Positions 16,302-23,953 of a stretch of DNA of 64,000 bases are shown piece after piece. How positions within the stretch are numbered: the stretch's first letter is position 1; each line of letters starts with the position of its first letter. This DNA comes from Desulfitobacterium chlororespirans DSM 11544 (lineage in GTDB: Bacteria; Bacillota; Desulfitobacteriia; Desulfitobacteriales; Desulfitobacteriaceae): the NCBI RefSeq assembly GCF_900143285.1, contig NZ_FRDN01000007.1, positions 224,371-288,370 on the forward strand, in the 5' to 3' direction. A model generated the notes under the pieces. That model did not search any database. It was given only the letters and a program-made list of their open reading frames with translations, and had not been told where the DNA came from. The position numbers were made by a program, and so were the translations under genes.

Positions 16302-17108
16302 TTACTCTTTGATTGGGCCGATTTTGTTCTTGCGGAAAGCATTGGCGAAGTTTCTGCAGAGACGGTCCCGGCCCAGCAGAGCTTCAGTAGCCATAAGCGT
16401 GGTCATCATATCCCGGTTGGTCGGGTCGAGGATGGCGGAATCCATTCCCACATAAAGGGCAATAGTCAAAAAGCCTTGATTGACAACTTTTCTTAAGGGC
16501 ATGCCAAAAGAAATATTGCTTAATCCGGAAGTTACTTTAAGCGTGGGATAGAGCTCCTTAGCTATTTTTAAAGTCTCTGTGAAATTGAGCAACGATTTAT
16601 TATCCGCTGATAAAGCCAGCACCAGCGGATCAAGATGGATTCGGTCCGGAGTGATGCCATGCTTTTGGGCCTTTTCCACAATCTTTTTGGTAATTTCCAC
16701 CCGTGTCTCTATATCGGAAGGGATGCCTTTATTATCGCAGGTCAGGGCTATAACCTGCCACTCCGTGCCTTCAAGCAACGGGAAAATAATCTCGCATTTA
16801 TCCCCTTCCTCGGAAACGGAGTTAATCAGCCCGGGACGCCGGGCATGCTTGAAGACTTCTTTGATCACGGCGGCATTGGGACTGTCAATGCACAAAGGAG
16901 TATCCACCGTATCCTGAACGATATTCATCAGCCAGATCAAGGTTTCCACTTCGTATTCCGGTGCTGTACTGGCGCATACATCGAGGAAATGGGCTCCTGC
17001 TTCCGTTTGTTTAAGGGCCAGGTTGCGGATGAACTCTTCATTCCGCTCAGCAATCGCCTGTTTTACACTGGGGATGGTTCCATTAATTTTTTCTCCGATA
17101 ATGATCAT
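16302..17108 (-). CDS. Methyltetrahydrofolate:corrinoid methyltransferase (MtgA/AcsE-like)
   Basis: The 268-residue protein is a TIM-barrel pterin-binding methyltransferase of the DHPS-like family. Signatures are IIIGEKINGTIPSV at the start, AGAHFLDVCAS near residue 37, DTPLCIDSPNA near 68, INSVSEEGDK near 97 and VTSGLSNISFGMP near 193. AcsE, MtvA and MtgA share this pattern. It moves a methyl group between a corrinoid protein and tetrahydrofolate. In this operon it would most likely transfer methyl from the corrinoid carrier to THF, feeding C1 catabolism or the Wood-Ljungdahl pathway. The family call is firm and the direction inferred. Confidence 0.9.
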   Translation of the reverse strand: MIIIGEKINGTIPSVKQAIAERNEEFIRNLALKQTEAGAHFLDVCASTAPEYEVETLIWLMNIVQDTVDTPLCIDSPNAAVIKEVFKHARRPGLINSVSEEGDKCEIIFPLLEGTEWQVIALTCDNKGIPSDIETRVEITKKIVEKAQKHGITPDRIHLDPLVLALSADNKSLLNFTETLKIAKELYPTLKVTSGLSNISFGMPLRKVVNQGFLTIALYVGMDSAILDPTNRDMMTTLMATEALLGRDRLCRNFANAFRKNKIGPIKE

Positions 17109-17130
17109 AGCTTAGTCTCCTTTTGTTACA

Positions 17131-17158
17131 AAAGGGGCTGTTTAGCCACAGCCCCTTT
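17131..17158 (-). terminator. Intra-operon hairpin, possible attenuator
   Basis: AAAGGGGCTG pairs with CAGCCCCTTT around an 8-base loop, between the 47-residue ORF and the pterin methyltransferase gene. The minus-strand RNA continues as TTTTGT. It could partly terminate or protect the upstream mRNA, setting a higher level of the methyltransferase and carrier than of the downstream genes. Confidence 0.6.
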
Positions 17159-17181
17159 GTTTCTGTTTTTTATAGAACTAC

Positions 17182-17325
17182 TTAAGCGCAGAGGAACATG
17201 ATGAAGCCAAACATCATATCCTCGTAGCTCTGCATTTTAGGTGCCATGACCTGAGCCTCCTGCTCATCGATCTCCGGATGAGCGGCCAGGTATTCTTCCC
17301 ATGTTTTATAGTAATCGGTGTTCAT
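17182..17325 (-). CDS. 47-residue small protein of the corrinoid operon
   Basis: A short frame between the UroD-like and pterin methyltransferase genes starts at the ATG at 17325, six bases after a strong AAGGAGGGG, and ends with TAA at 17182-17184. The predicted 47-residue product starts MNTDYYKTWEEYLAAHPE, is acidic with several methionines in the middle (MAPKMQSYEDMM), and ends in a hydrophobic tail (FGFIMFLCA). I do not recognise it. The start site and operon position make translation likely. It may be a subunit or assembly factor of the UroD-like methyltransferase, which is speculation. Confidence 0.65.
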   Translation of the reverse strand: MNTDYYKTWEEYLAAHPEIDEQEAQVMAPKMQSYEDMMFGFIMFLCA

Positions 17326-17338
17326 GAAGTTCCCCTCC

Positions 17339-18484
17339 TTAATAGTTGGCGTTATTGGCTACATAATCCAGAACCGCTCTGGTATTATCAATATTCACGC
17401 TGTCAGCAGTGATGATCGCCTTGTCAAAAGTAAAGTAATAGCCGCCGCCTGGGGCCAGAATCTCATTAAGCTCTTTTGCCTTGTCGATGCATTCCTGTTT
17501 GGTCCCTGTCTTCAGGAGGGTAAGGGGATAGAAACCGCCAATAATATGCTTCTTGCCCAATTTTTCCTTAACAAGCTTGGGATCCCCGTACTCAAAGGTC
17601 ATTACGGTTCCGGCCGGAAGCTCGGCCAGATAGTCGATATAACGCATCCAGTCCTCCTCCACAAACAGATAAGACCTCATGCCTTTTTCCGCCAGACCTT
17701 CCACCAGTTTTTTAAAGCTGGGCCAGTAGAATCTTTCGAAATCCTTCCCTCGGAGATAGGGAGCCATGTGCAAAGGAATAAAGGTGGCATTGTATTTGTT
17801 CGGGAAAGGCTGGGTTCCCATTTTGATCATTAAAGGAGTGACCGCATTGACAGCAGCTTCCACTTTATCAGGAATCCGTCTGACATCCATGGAAATATTT
17901 TTGAATCCTCTTAACTGGTCGGTCAAAATATCAAAGGGTGCTTCGCAGAAGGCAGCGAAGAGGGATACGGTACCGTAACCGTATTTGCCGATTAGATTCC
18001 CATAGATCCTGAACAAGTTGTTGTTTTCGTCTGTATAAGCTTTGAAGGCCTTAGCCATGACGATAGAGCGGGTGACAGGGTCGGCGTTAAGCTCGGAATA
18101 TAAATTGGGCAGCACTTTTTCGACGATACAATTATAGGGGGAGGCAATAAAATCATCATACTCCTCTACTTTGAGCCCTTCGACCTCCGGATGCTGCAGA
18201 AACCCATTGGACCCCATGACAAAGTTCCGCGAACCCAATATCTTATAGAAAGACGGCATTCTGAACGCTGAGACAGGCAGGAGATCTGAATAAAAATCTT
18301 CGCACACTTTCTCGAAGCTGGCCTCTAAATCCGTCGTATCCCATTGGACCTTTTTTAAATCCATACCGGCATATTGAATAGCAAATTCATGGGTAAACAT
18401 TGACATAATCGGAACCCGCTTGGGGATTTTCCCGTCAATCAGATCCGTGAATAACTGTGTTCTTTCAGCCATCTTATCAGACAT
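17339..18484 (-). CDS. UroD-family methyltransferase (substrate:corrinoid)
   Basis: The 381-residue protein belongs to the uroporphyrinogen decarboxylase superfamily, used by MtaA/MtbA, MtvB-type O-demethylases and related methyltransferases. The N-terminus (RTQLFTDLIDGKIPKRVPIM) and the loops VEEDWMRYIDYLAELPAGTV and EKLGKKHIIGGFYPLTLL fit the fold. An H-x-C zinc motif as in MtaA is not obvious, so this subtype may bind its donor differently. It overlaps the upstream corrinoid protein gene by eight bases. That pairing marks it as the methyltransferase that loads or unloads that carrier, probably from a methoxy or methylamine-like compound. Confidence 0.82.
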   Translation of the reverse strand: MSDKMAERTQLFTDLIDGKIPKRVPIMSMFTHEFAIQYAGMDLKKVQWDTTDLEASFEKVCEDFYSDLLPVSAFRMPSFYKILGSRNFVMGSNGFLQHPEVEGLKVEEYDDFIASPYNCIVEKVLPNLYSELNADPVTRSIVMAKAFKAYTDENNNLFRIYGNLIGKYGYGTVSLFAAFCEAPFDILTDQLRGFKNISMDVRRIPDKVEAAVNAVTPLMIKMGTQPFPNKYNATFIPLHMAPYLRGKDFERFYWPSFKKLVEGLAEKGMRSYLFVEEDWMRYIDYLAELPAGTVMTFEYGDPKLVKEKLGKKHIIGGFYPLTLLKTGTKQECIDKAKELNEILAPGGGYYFTFDKAIITADSVNIDNTRAVLDYVANNANY

Positions 18485-19124
18485 GTTGTTCCACCCACCT
18501 CTGACAAATTTTTACGCCCTCGGCGGCATTGGTTGTAAACATATCGGCTCCGATCTGTTTGCAGGCCTCCTCGGTGACAGGGTTGCCGCCGATGATGACC
18601 TTCACTTGATCCCGCAGGCCCGCCGCTTCCAAAGCGTCAACCGTTGCTTTCATGGAATCAATGGCCAGGGTAAGAACTCCGCTCATCCCCAATATTTCTG
18701 CTTTCACCTCTTTTACCTTGTCCACAAAAACCCCAGGCTCCACATCGATGCCCAGATCATGGACGACAAAACCTGCCGCCTCCACCATACTGGCAAAGAT
18801 GTTTTTGCCAATATCGTGCATATCCCCCTGGACCGTGCCCACAACGATGCTGCCCGCCTTGCTGTTGCTGTCTCCGCCAATCACGGGTTTCAAAAGATCA
18901 AATGCCTGGCTTAAAAGTTCACCGGCGAAAATAAGGTCACCAACATAGTACTCCTTTTTTTCATAAAAGTCTCCGACGATGCTCATCCCTTTTTGACAAG
19001 CCGCAACCACTTGGTTGGCCTCCGCCATACTGGGCTTGGAGGCAACAAATTCCTCCAATAAGCTTACTACTTGTCCTTCGTCCAGATCCCCAATGGCCTG
19101 TGTCAATGCATTTAAATCCAGCAT
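18477..19124 (-). CDS. Corrinoid (B12-binding) methyl-carrier protein 1
   Basis: The first gene of the operon encodes a 215-residue corrinoid protein. The helical cap (MSIVGDFYEKKEYYVGDLIFAGELL) is followed by the B12 domain with GTVQGDMHDIGKNIFASM, where the histidine is the lower cobalt ligand. LGMSGVLTLAIDSMKATVDAL and VIIGGNPVTEEACKQIGADMF follow. The ATG at 19124 is eight bases from GGGAG. Compared with carrier 2 at 14815-15465 it has the same layout but clearly different sequence, so this is not a recent duplication. Confidence 0.92.
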   Translation of the reverse strand: MLDLNALTQAIGDLDEGQVVSLLEEFVASKPSMAEANQVVAACQKGMSIVGDFYEKKEYYVGDLIFAGELLSQAFDLLKPVIGGDSNSKAGSIVVGTVQGDMHDIGKNIFASMVEAAGFVVHDLGIDVEPGVFVDKVKEVKAEILGMSGVLTLAIDSMKATVDALEAAGLRDQVKVIIGGNPVTEEACKQIGADMFTTNAAEGVKICQRWVEQHV

Positions 19125-19171
19125 CCTTTTCACTCCCTTAATGTTTTTAATAACCGGAAAGCTACATATAC

Positions 19172-19183
19172 CTGTATATACAG
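19172..19183. promoter_or_regulatory. Palindrome CTGTATATACAG, candidate GntR operator
   Basis: This perfect 12-bp palindrome lies downstream of the predicted promoter and about 48 bases before the first gene. Its size and AT-rich core fit a HutC-type regulator site, and the operon encodes such a regulator. The position would allow a roadblock to transcription. Confidence 0.5.
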
Positions 19184-19216
19184 CTTGGGGTAAAATAAAA
19201 GATGTTCTATGTTTTT

Positions 19217-19244
19217 ATATTAACACGCCAGAACTATTTGTCAA
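19217..19244 (-). promoter_or_regulatory. Sigma-A-type promoter of the corrinoid operon
   Basis: On the minus strand TTGACA (19244-19239) is followed after 16 bases by TAATAT (19222-19217). This is a near-consensus housekeeping promoter pointing into the corrinoid methyltransferase operon. Confidence 0.65.
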
Positions 19245-19353
19245 TATCAAATATTCAATCAATTTCTACTATTTTTGCGCTTATTTTTACTTAGGGCTTG
19301 CGGCTTACCCTGGCACTCACTATCCTTAGCAAGCTGTCTATACTCATGAGGAT

Positions 19354-20166
19354 TCATAACACCCCTAAGTTTAACCCGACCCGCAAATACAACCCGCTGC
19401 CTAAGCATAGCAAAAGAGCCCCTAGAATCCAGTAATCCATTGCCGTCGAAGGGTGTTCATGGCTTGGGGTTATCAAGGAGCTATATCCGTAACCGCGGTT
19501 CAGCATACCTTTTGCTAAGTCCTCGGCAATCAAAATAGCATTTACAAATAAGGGGACCATAATCGCAAGATAGGTTTTGAGCCGCCCTATACTGCTTTGC
19601 TCATTGATCCTGACACCCCGGGCCCTTTGCGCTTCGATAATAAGCAATCTTTTTTTATCCAGTGTGGGGATAAAGCGCAAGGCTGTCGTGATCATAAAGG
19701 TTATTTCCGCCGGCACCCTAAGCCGATTCAAAAACAGCATGAACTCATCCAGGGGGGTCGTTAAGGTTAGCAGGGAGGACCCCCATACCATAATAAGCAG
19801 GCGGCAGATGTAATTAATCCCCGTTAAAAAGCCTCCCACGGACAAGGCAAGCCGCCCCTCATTGGCTGCGGAGAAAAGAATGACCTGACTTATTTCGCTC
19901 TGAAATCTTTCCTGAGGGTAAGTTATGCCGGTAAAAAGAAGCAGAAAGAGACAGATGGGCATTAAAGGCCGGATCATCTGCCAGACTTTCTGCACAGGGA
20001 TTTTGCTTTGCAGTGCTAATATTAGGATGCCGAGTAAACAACTTAAATTGTAGAGAGGATTTTGAAACAAAAAACACCAGATAACAGCCACTAGAAAACC
20101 ACATATTTTGGTACGGATATGGAGACGGTGCAGCAGAGAGTCCCCTGGCAAGTAGTCTATAAACAA
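19354..20166 (-). CDS. ecfT: ECF transporter transmembrane subunit EcfT
   Basis: The 270-residue membrane protein has about five to six helices. The coupling motif region ITTALRFIPTLDKKRLLIIEAQRARG near residues 150-175 carries the A-R-G signature typical of EcfT/CbiQ proteins, which grip the two ATPase domains. A TTG start at 20166 is preceded by AAAGGA and overlaps the ATPase gene by ten bases. EcfT links the S component to the ATPases during vitamin uptake. Its place under a B12 riboswitch with a CblT-like S component points to a cobamide-related substrate. Confidence 0.9.
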   Translation of the reverse strand: MFIDYLPGDSLLHRLHIRTKICGFLVAVIWCFLFQNPLYNLSCLLGILILALQSKIPVQKVWQMIRPLMPICLFLLLFTGITYPQERFQSEISQVILFSAANEGRLALSVGGFLTGINYICRLLIMVWGSSLLTLTTPLDEFMLFLNRLRVPAEITFMITTALRFIPTLDKKRLLIIEAQRARGVRINEQSSIGRLKTYLAIMVPLFVNAILIAEDLAKGMLNRGYGYSSLITPSHEHPSTAMDYWILGALLLCLGSGLYLRVGLNLGVL

Positions 20167-21965
20167 GGTTTCCTTTCCCCCTCCTCAATGATCTGAAACA
20201 ATGCCTGCCTGAATTCCTCAGCCGATTGGGCCGAATAGCCCAAATCCTGCAGTCTTTGATTTAAAACGCATAATTGGGGAGGAAGGACTGCCGCCTGCCG
20301 GAGCATGGACTCATCAGCAAAAGCCTCCCAGGGAGGGGCATCGATCATCACCTGACCCTCCCGCAAAATGATCACCCGTTCGGCATAGTCGGCAACACTG
20401 TCCATATCATGACTGATCATCAGAATGGTGGTCCCCTCTCTATGGAGCTGCTGAAGCAGCTTCATAATTTTCTCCACCCCCACCCAATCGAGACCTGTCG
20501 TCGGTTCATCAATGACGAGAATTTCCGGGGTAAGGGCTAAAACGGAAGCCACGGCGATGAACTGCCGTTCCCCTTTGCTTAGAGTGTAGGGATGAACCTG
20601 ACGATAGTTTTCCAGCCCGGTTAAGGCCAAGGCCTGGGTGATCCTCTCTGCAATCTCCGTCCTGGTAAAGCCGGCGTTCTTCAGGCCAAACTCCAACTCC
20701 TTCTCTACTGAGACGGAAAAGATCTGGTGATCAGGGTTCTGGAACACATAGCCGACAGTTTTGGCCAACTGGGCCGTGTCAACATCTTTAATATTCAGGC
20801 CCTTGACGATAACTTCCCCCTCGGTGGGCCTAAGCAAGCCATTGATGTGTTTGGCTAAAGTGGTTTTTCCGGCTCCGTTGGCGCCTGCCAAAGCCACAAA
20901 TTCTCCCTTTTCAATGTTCAGATCAATTCCCTGTACGCCTGTTTGTCCCGATTCAAATCGGTGCACAAGCTGCTTAATTTGGATCAACGCTGAATTCAGC
21001 GGGCTTTTCCCTGCTTCCATATTCAGTGGGCTCTTCTCTGTTTCCTTTTCTTGATGGACTTTGCCTCTTGCCGGCGGTTCAATCAGCGGGACCACTCTGT
21101 TTTGTAGGCTGGACCGCCCTATCAAATTGCGGATCAGGGATTCGGCCTCGGCAACATCTAAAGGAATGTCCTGGCCTTCAATCCATCCTCTTTGCCAAAA
21201 ACTCCAGCCTAATAAGCTGACTGGCAAAGGCTTGATCCCGAATTCCTGCAATAGAGGGATATTGCGAAAAAGCTTTTCCGGTGCCCCTTGCCAGGCAATT
21301 TTCCCGTGCTTAAGGACGATAACTTCGTGGGCTCTATGCAGGATTTCTTCACTGGAATGTTCAACGACCAGAATCGTCCGCTCTCTTTCACAACAGAGAT
21401 CATCCAAGGTGCGATAGACCTGGAACCGTCCTTCCGGATCCAGTTCAGAAGCCGGTTCATCCATGACCAATAGTTCCGGTTCCAGGGCCAGCACCCCGGC
21501 GATCACCAGCCGTTGTTTTTCCCCGCCGGACAGCTCTGCTGTAGAGCGCTGATCATAGCCATTCAACCGAACCTTGGCCAAGGCCTGGGCAACTCTTTGC
21601 TGAATTTCCTGCAGGGGTACACCGAAATTACGAGGGCCAAAAGCCACATCCTCCCCCACGGTTCGCCCGATGATCTGACTTTCTGCATCCTGAAGTACAA
21701 GTCCTACTTGCTTAGCCAGGTCCTGCACCCGGACCTCACGTGTGTCTTTCCCCCCAATCCTGACCTCTCCCTGCAGCTCTCCTTGCAGAAACTGGGGAAT
21801 CAAACCATTCAGACACAAACTTAAGGTTGTTTTACCTGCTCCCGTGGGACCCATCAAAGCAATGAATTTTCCTTTGGCCACTGCCAGGCTGACTTGTTTT
21901 AAACTCTCCTCTTCAGCTCTTGGATAACGATAAGAAACATTTCTTAATTCAATCACTGTCTCCAC
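20157..21965 (-). CDS. ECF transporter duplicated ATPase (EcfA-EcfA' fusion)
   Basis: The 602-residue protein carries two complete ABC ATPase domains in one chain. Domain 1 has Walker A GPTGAGKTT near residue 40, signature LSGGEKQRL near 147 and Walker B LLVMDEPASELDP. Domain 2 has GANGAGKTT near residue 365, a variant signature LSKGERQFIAVAS and Walker B ILVIDEPTTGLDW. A linker of about 60 residues with two KSPLN repeats separates them. The GTG at 21965 follows GAGGGGTG. The MITE ends 13 bases upstream of that GTG, leaving the ribosome site intact. It energises uptake with EcfT and the S component. Confidence 0.92.
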   Translation of the reverse strand: METVIELRNVSYRYPRAEEESLKQVSLAVAKGKFIALMGPTGAGKTTLSLCLNGLIPQFLQGELQGEVRIGGKDTREVRVQDLAKQVGLVLQDAESQIIGRTVGEDVAFGPRNFGVPLQEIQQRVAQALAKVRLNGYDQRSTAELSGGEKQRLVIAGVLALEPELLVMDEPASELDPEGRFQVYRTLDDLCCERERTILVVEHSSEEILHRAHEVIVLKHGKIAWQGAPEKLFRNIPLLQEFGIKPLPVSLLGWSFWQRGWIEGQDIPLDVAEAESLIRNLIGRSSLQNRVVPLIEPPARGKVHQEKETEKSPLNMEAGKSPLNSALIQIKQLVHRFESGQTGVQGIDLNIEKGEFVALAGANGAGKTTLAKHINGLLRPTEGEVIVKGLNIKDVDTAQLAKTVGYVFQNPDHQIFSVSVEKELEFGLKNAGFTRTEIAERITQALALTGLENYRQVHPYTLSKGERQFIAVASVLALTPEILVIDEPTTGLDWVGVEKIMKLLQQLHREGTTILMISHDMDSVADYAERVIILREGQVMIDAPPWEAFADESMLRQAAVLPPQLCVLNQRLQDLGYSAQSAEEFRQALFQIIEEGERKPCL

Positions 21966-21978
21966 CCTAACACCCCTC

Positions 21979-22141
21979 TAGTACTCTGTGACATTTAAAA
22001 CTTGCCTTGCCCGGCGAGGAAAATTTTCGTAGGACAAGGCGGAGGAATGAGCAATACCGGTCGTATGGCGATTGACGACAACGCAGTCCTACGGAAATTT
22101 AACCGCCGGAAAGGTAAGGATTTAGGTGTCACAGAGTACTA
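21979..22141. mobile_element. 160-bp MITE, copy 2, inside the ECF operon
   Basis: This is the inverted copy of the element at 9756-9917: ends GTACTCTGTGACA and TGTCACAGAGTAC, TA on both sides, no ORF. It fills the gap between the S-component gene and the ATPase gene. The stop codon of the S-component gene (TAG, 22141-22139) is formed by the flanking TA and the first base of the element, so the insertion sets the present C-terminus of that protein. Confidence 0.87.
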
Positions 22142-22651
22142 AATCAACCGGCTTCCTTTAAGCGCTTTATAGGCTAAGGCCGATACGGCAACATTTAAGA
22201 CCGACCCTAATAACAAAAAGGGCATTAACCCTAAGACTGCACCCATACCACCGATGGGGAATACGGAAAAGGCCGCTACCACACCATTGAGGAGGGAGGT
22301 AATAATCACGGCAGGAATCAAACCGATTTTCTTATTGACCAGGCGATAAATCAAGGCAAAGACAGCCATTTCGATGGCGATGACCAAATGCATAGGAATT
22401 CCCAGGGGAAAACCGACCACTGCCGAGGTAAGCAGATGACCTATGGCAATAACAATACAGCCTTCTATGCTGCCAAAAGCCAAAGCGCTGAAAAAACCCG
22501 GAGCAGAATCCAGGGCCACGGTCCCCAGCGGGCTGGGAATTTTAATCAAGGCACCTACCGCACTCAAGGCAAGAAAGACCGCCATGATGGCAATCCGTCG
22601 GATATTCTGAGCTGATTTGGGAATCGTTGTTTTCTTTGCAGGTTCAATCAT
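22139..22651 (-). CDS. cblT: ECF transporter S component, CblT-like
   Basis: The 170-residue membrane protein has about six helices and the S-component layout. The pattern IPSPLGTVALDSAPGFF near residues 40-56, then SALAFGSIEGCIVIAIGHL and GFPLGIPMHL, resembles CblT, the S component for alpha-ribazole, a B12 lower-ligand precursor. The start is the ATG at 22651 behind AAGGAGAG. The next gene upstream is a PurM-like kinase candidate for CblS and the operon has a B12 riboswitch, which supports the assignment. The last codon and stop lie at the border of the MITE, so the original C-terminus may have differed. Confidence 0.72.
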   Translation of the reverse strand: MIEPAKKTTIPKSAQNIRRIAIMAVFLALSAVGALIKIPSPLGTVALDSAPGFFSALAFGSIEGCIVIAIGHLLTSAVVGFPLGIPMHLVIAIEMAVFALIYRLVNKKIGLIPAVIITSLLNGVVAAFSVFPIGGMGAVLGLMPFLLLGSVLNVAVSALAYKALKGSRLI

Positions 22652-22725
22652 TGTTATTCTCTCCTTCATTTCATTTTTTTCTTTTCATTTAACTTGAATC
22701 TTGCCGCTAACCTTCCTCTTGGATT

Positions 22726-23508
22726 TTAATCTTCATTTTCTGTTGGGAGGCCTCCACCTCCATCCTCCTCCAGCCTGCCGATTTTATGGATGGGTAGCTT
22801 GCCGAAATCCCCTAATTCAATATCCTCAGCGGCCGTAAAAATGAGACAAGTTGAAGGTCCTGCCGATTTATTGATATAAAGTTCACATTGGGTATCTTCT
22901 CTAAATCGAGCACCGACAGCTTGGGCAAGGGCTTCGGCTTCACCCCTTATCCCTTGGGAGCCTACCGGAATAATGTCATACACTCCAGGGATACTAAGCA
23001 ATTGAACAAGATGTATCCCTTGCAGAATGTCCGGATCTTCCGGGTCAGCCGCCTCAGTTCCCACTTTGGGGAGCCCCAGGCAAAACAGGCTGTGGCCCGG
23101 CTTGGCTCTGCCAACGCGAAGTTTATCCTGATCGCAAAGCCCTATGACCGTGATGCCTAAGCCGGTTTGCTTGGTGGGCATATTCTTTTCCGTGCTGACG
23201 GCCGTAGGCAGGGAGAGCAGATTCATAGCCTTCAGCTCTTCTCTCACCCCCTTCATTATTTCTTCGCCTGCGGGCAGGGGCTCATTGGCAATGGCAATGC
23301 TGATCATCTGGGGAACCGCTCCCACCGCCAGCACTTCCAATAAAGCTACCCGGGCCGTCATCCTGCCGGTTACCCACCAGGGAACTTTGACTGCATCCAG
23401 CTCTTTCTCACCAATAGCACCGCAGGAATCGCAAGCTGCGACAAGATATTGAGCATCATTCAGGGCAACCACCTCAACATCTCTTCCCTGATATCCCAAG
23501 GCCTTCAA
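22726..23508 (-). CDS. cblS: PurM/AIR-synthase-like protein, probable alpha-ribazole kinase CblS
   Basis: The 260-residue protein has the AIR-synthase/ThiL-type fold: ACDSCGAIGEKELDA near residue 30, ARVALLEVLAVGAVPQMISIAIANEP near 55 and TGLGITVIGLCDQDKLRVGRAKPG near 115. Such proteins bind ATP and phosphorylate small substrates. In other Firmicutes a member of this kind, CblS, phosphorylates alpha-ribazole brought in by CblT. The first-gene position behind a B12 riboswitch and ahead of the ECF genes fits that role. The TTG at 23508 is very close to GAGGAGAG, so a second TTG four codons in is a possible start. The C-terminus is glycine- and acid-rich. Confidence 0.65.
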   Translation of the reverse strand: MKALGYQGRDVEVVALNDAQYLVAACDSCGAIGEKELDAVKVPWWVTGRMTARVALLEVLAVGAVPQMISIAIANEPLPAGEEIMKGVREELKAMNLLSLPTAVSTEKNMPTKQTGLGITVIGLCDQDKLRVGRAKPGHSLFCLGLPKVGTEAADPEDPDILQGIHLVQLLSIPGVYDIIPVGSQGIRGEAEALAQAVGARFREDTQCELYINKSAGPSTCLIFTAAEDIELGDFGKLPIHKIGRLEEDGGGGLPTENED

Positions 23509-23604
23509 CTCTCCTCTCTAATAATTTTCTGTAAAATAAAAAGTCCATAGCCACCTCGCTTCTCCTTTCAGACAAAGCAAAATGACCATGAACTTTACCA
23601 AACT

Positions 23605-23785
23605 TCATGTGTCCCCGGATCCAGGCAGGTCTCCTGACTTCGAGTCATTGTCTCCTTGCTGCCTTCCCAGTTACCCAGTGGCATTCAGCGCTGAGACTCC
23701 TCTTTACAGTGGCGGGTCCGTCCGGGAATTGCACCCGGTTCCCTATTCTCCCTTCTTGGCGAAGGGCACCTGAAATCCTTAAATT
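23605..23785 (-). ncRNA. Cobalamin (B12) riboswitch
   Basis: Read on the minus strand, the region contains the conserved parts of the B12 riboswitch in order: the pairing stems around GGGTGCAATTCCCGG, the GACCCGCCACTGTAA segment, GCCACTGGGTAACTGGGAAGG in pieces, and the B12 box GAAGTCAGGAGACCTGCC. It lies about 100 bases upstream of the cblS-like gene and should repress the ECF/kinase operon when adenosyl- or methylcobalamin is abundant. A separate expression platform hairpin is not obvious, so control of translation is possible. Confidence 0.93.
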
Positions 23786-23889
23786 GTTAAAACCTACTAA
23801 ATTCAGTTTAGCCAAAACTAAGATAATGTCAAGTCAAAATTCGTCCCTATGGCAAAAGTAAGGCGTTTGTTTTATTCTCTAAACTAATC

Positions 23890-23931
23890 AAGGCCGGAGG
23901 ATTGTTTCAATAGGAACAATCCTCCGGCCTT
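23890..23931. terminator. Perfect 17-bp hairpin after metK
   Basis: AAGGCCGGAGGATTGTT and its exact complement enclose an 8-base loop. It lies 23 bases past the metK stop on the minus strand and separates that operon from the riboswitch. Confidence 0.8.
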
Positions 23932-23953
23932 ATCTGCTTCTGAAATTTATAAT

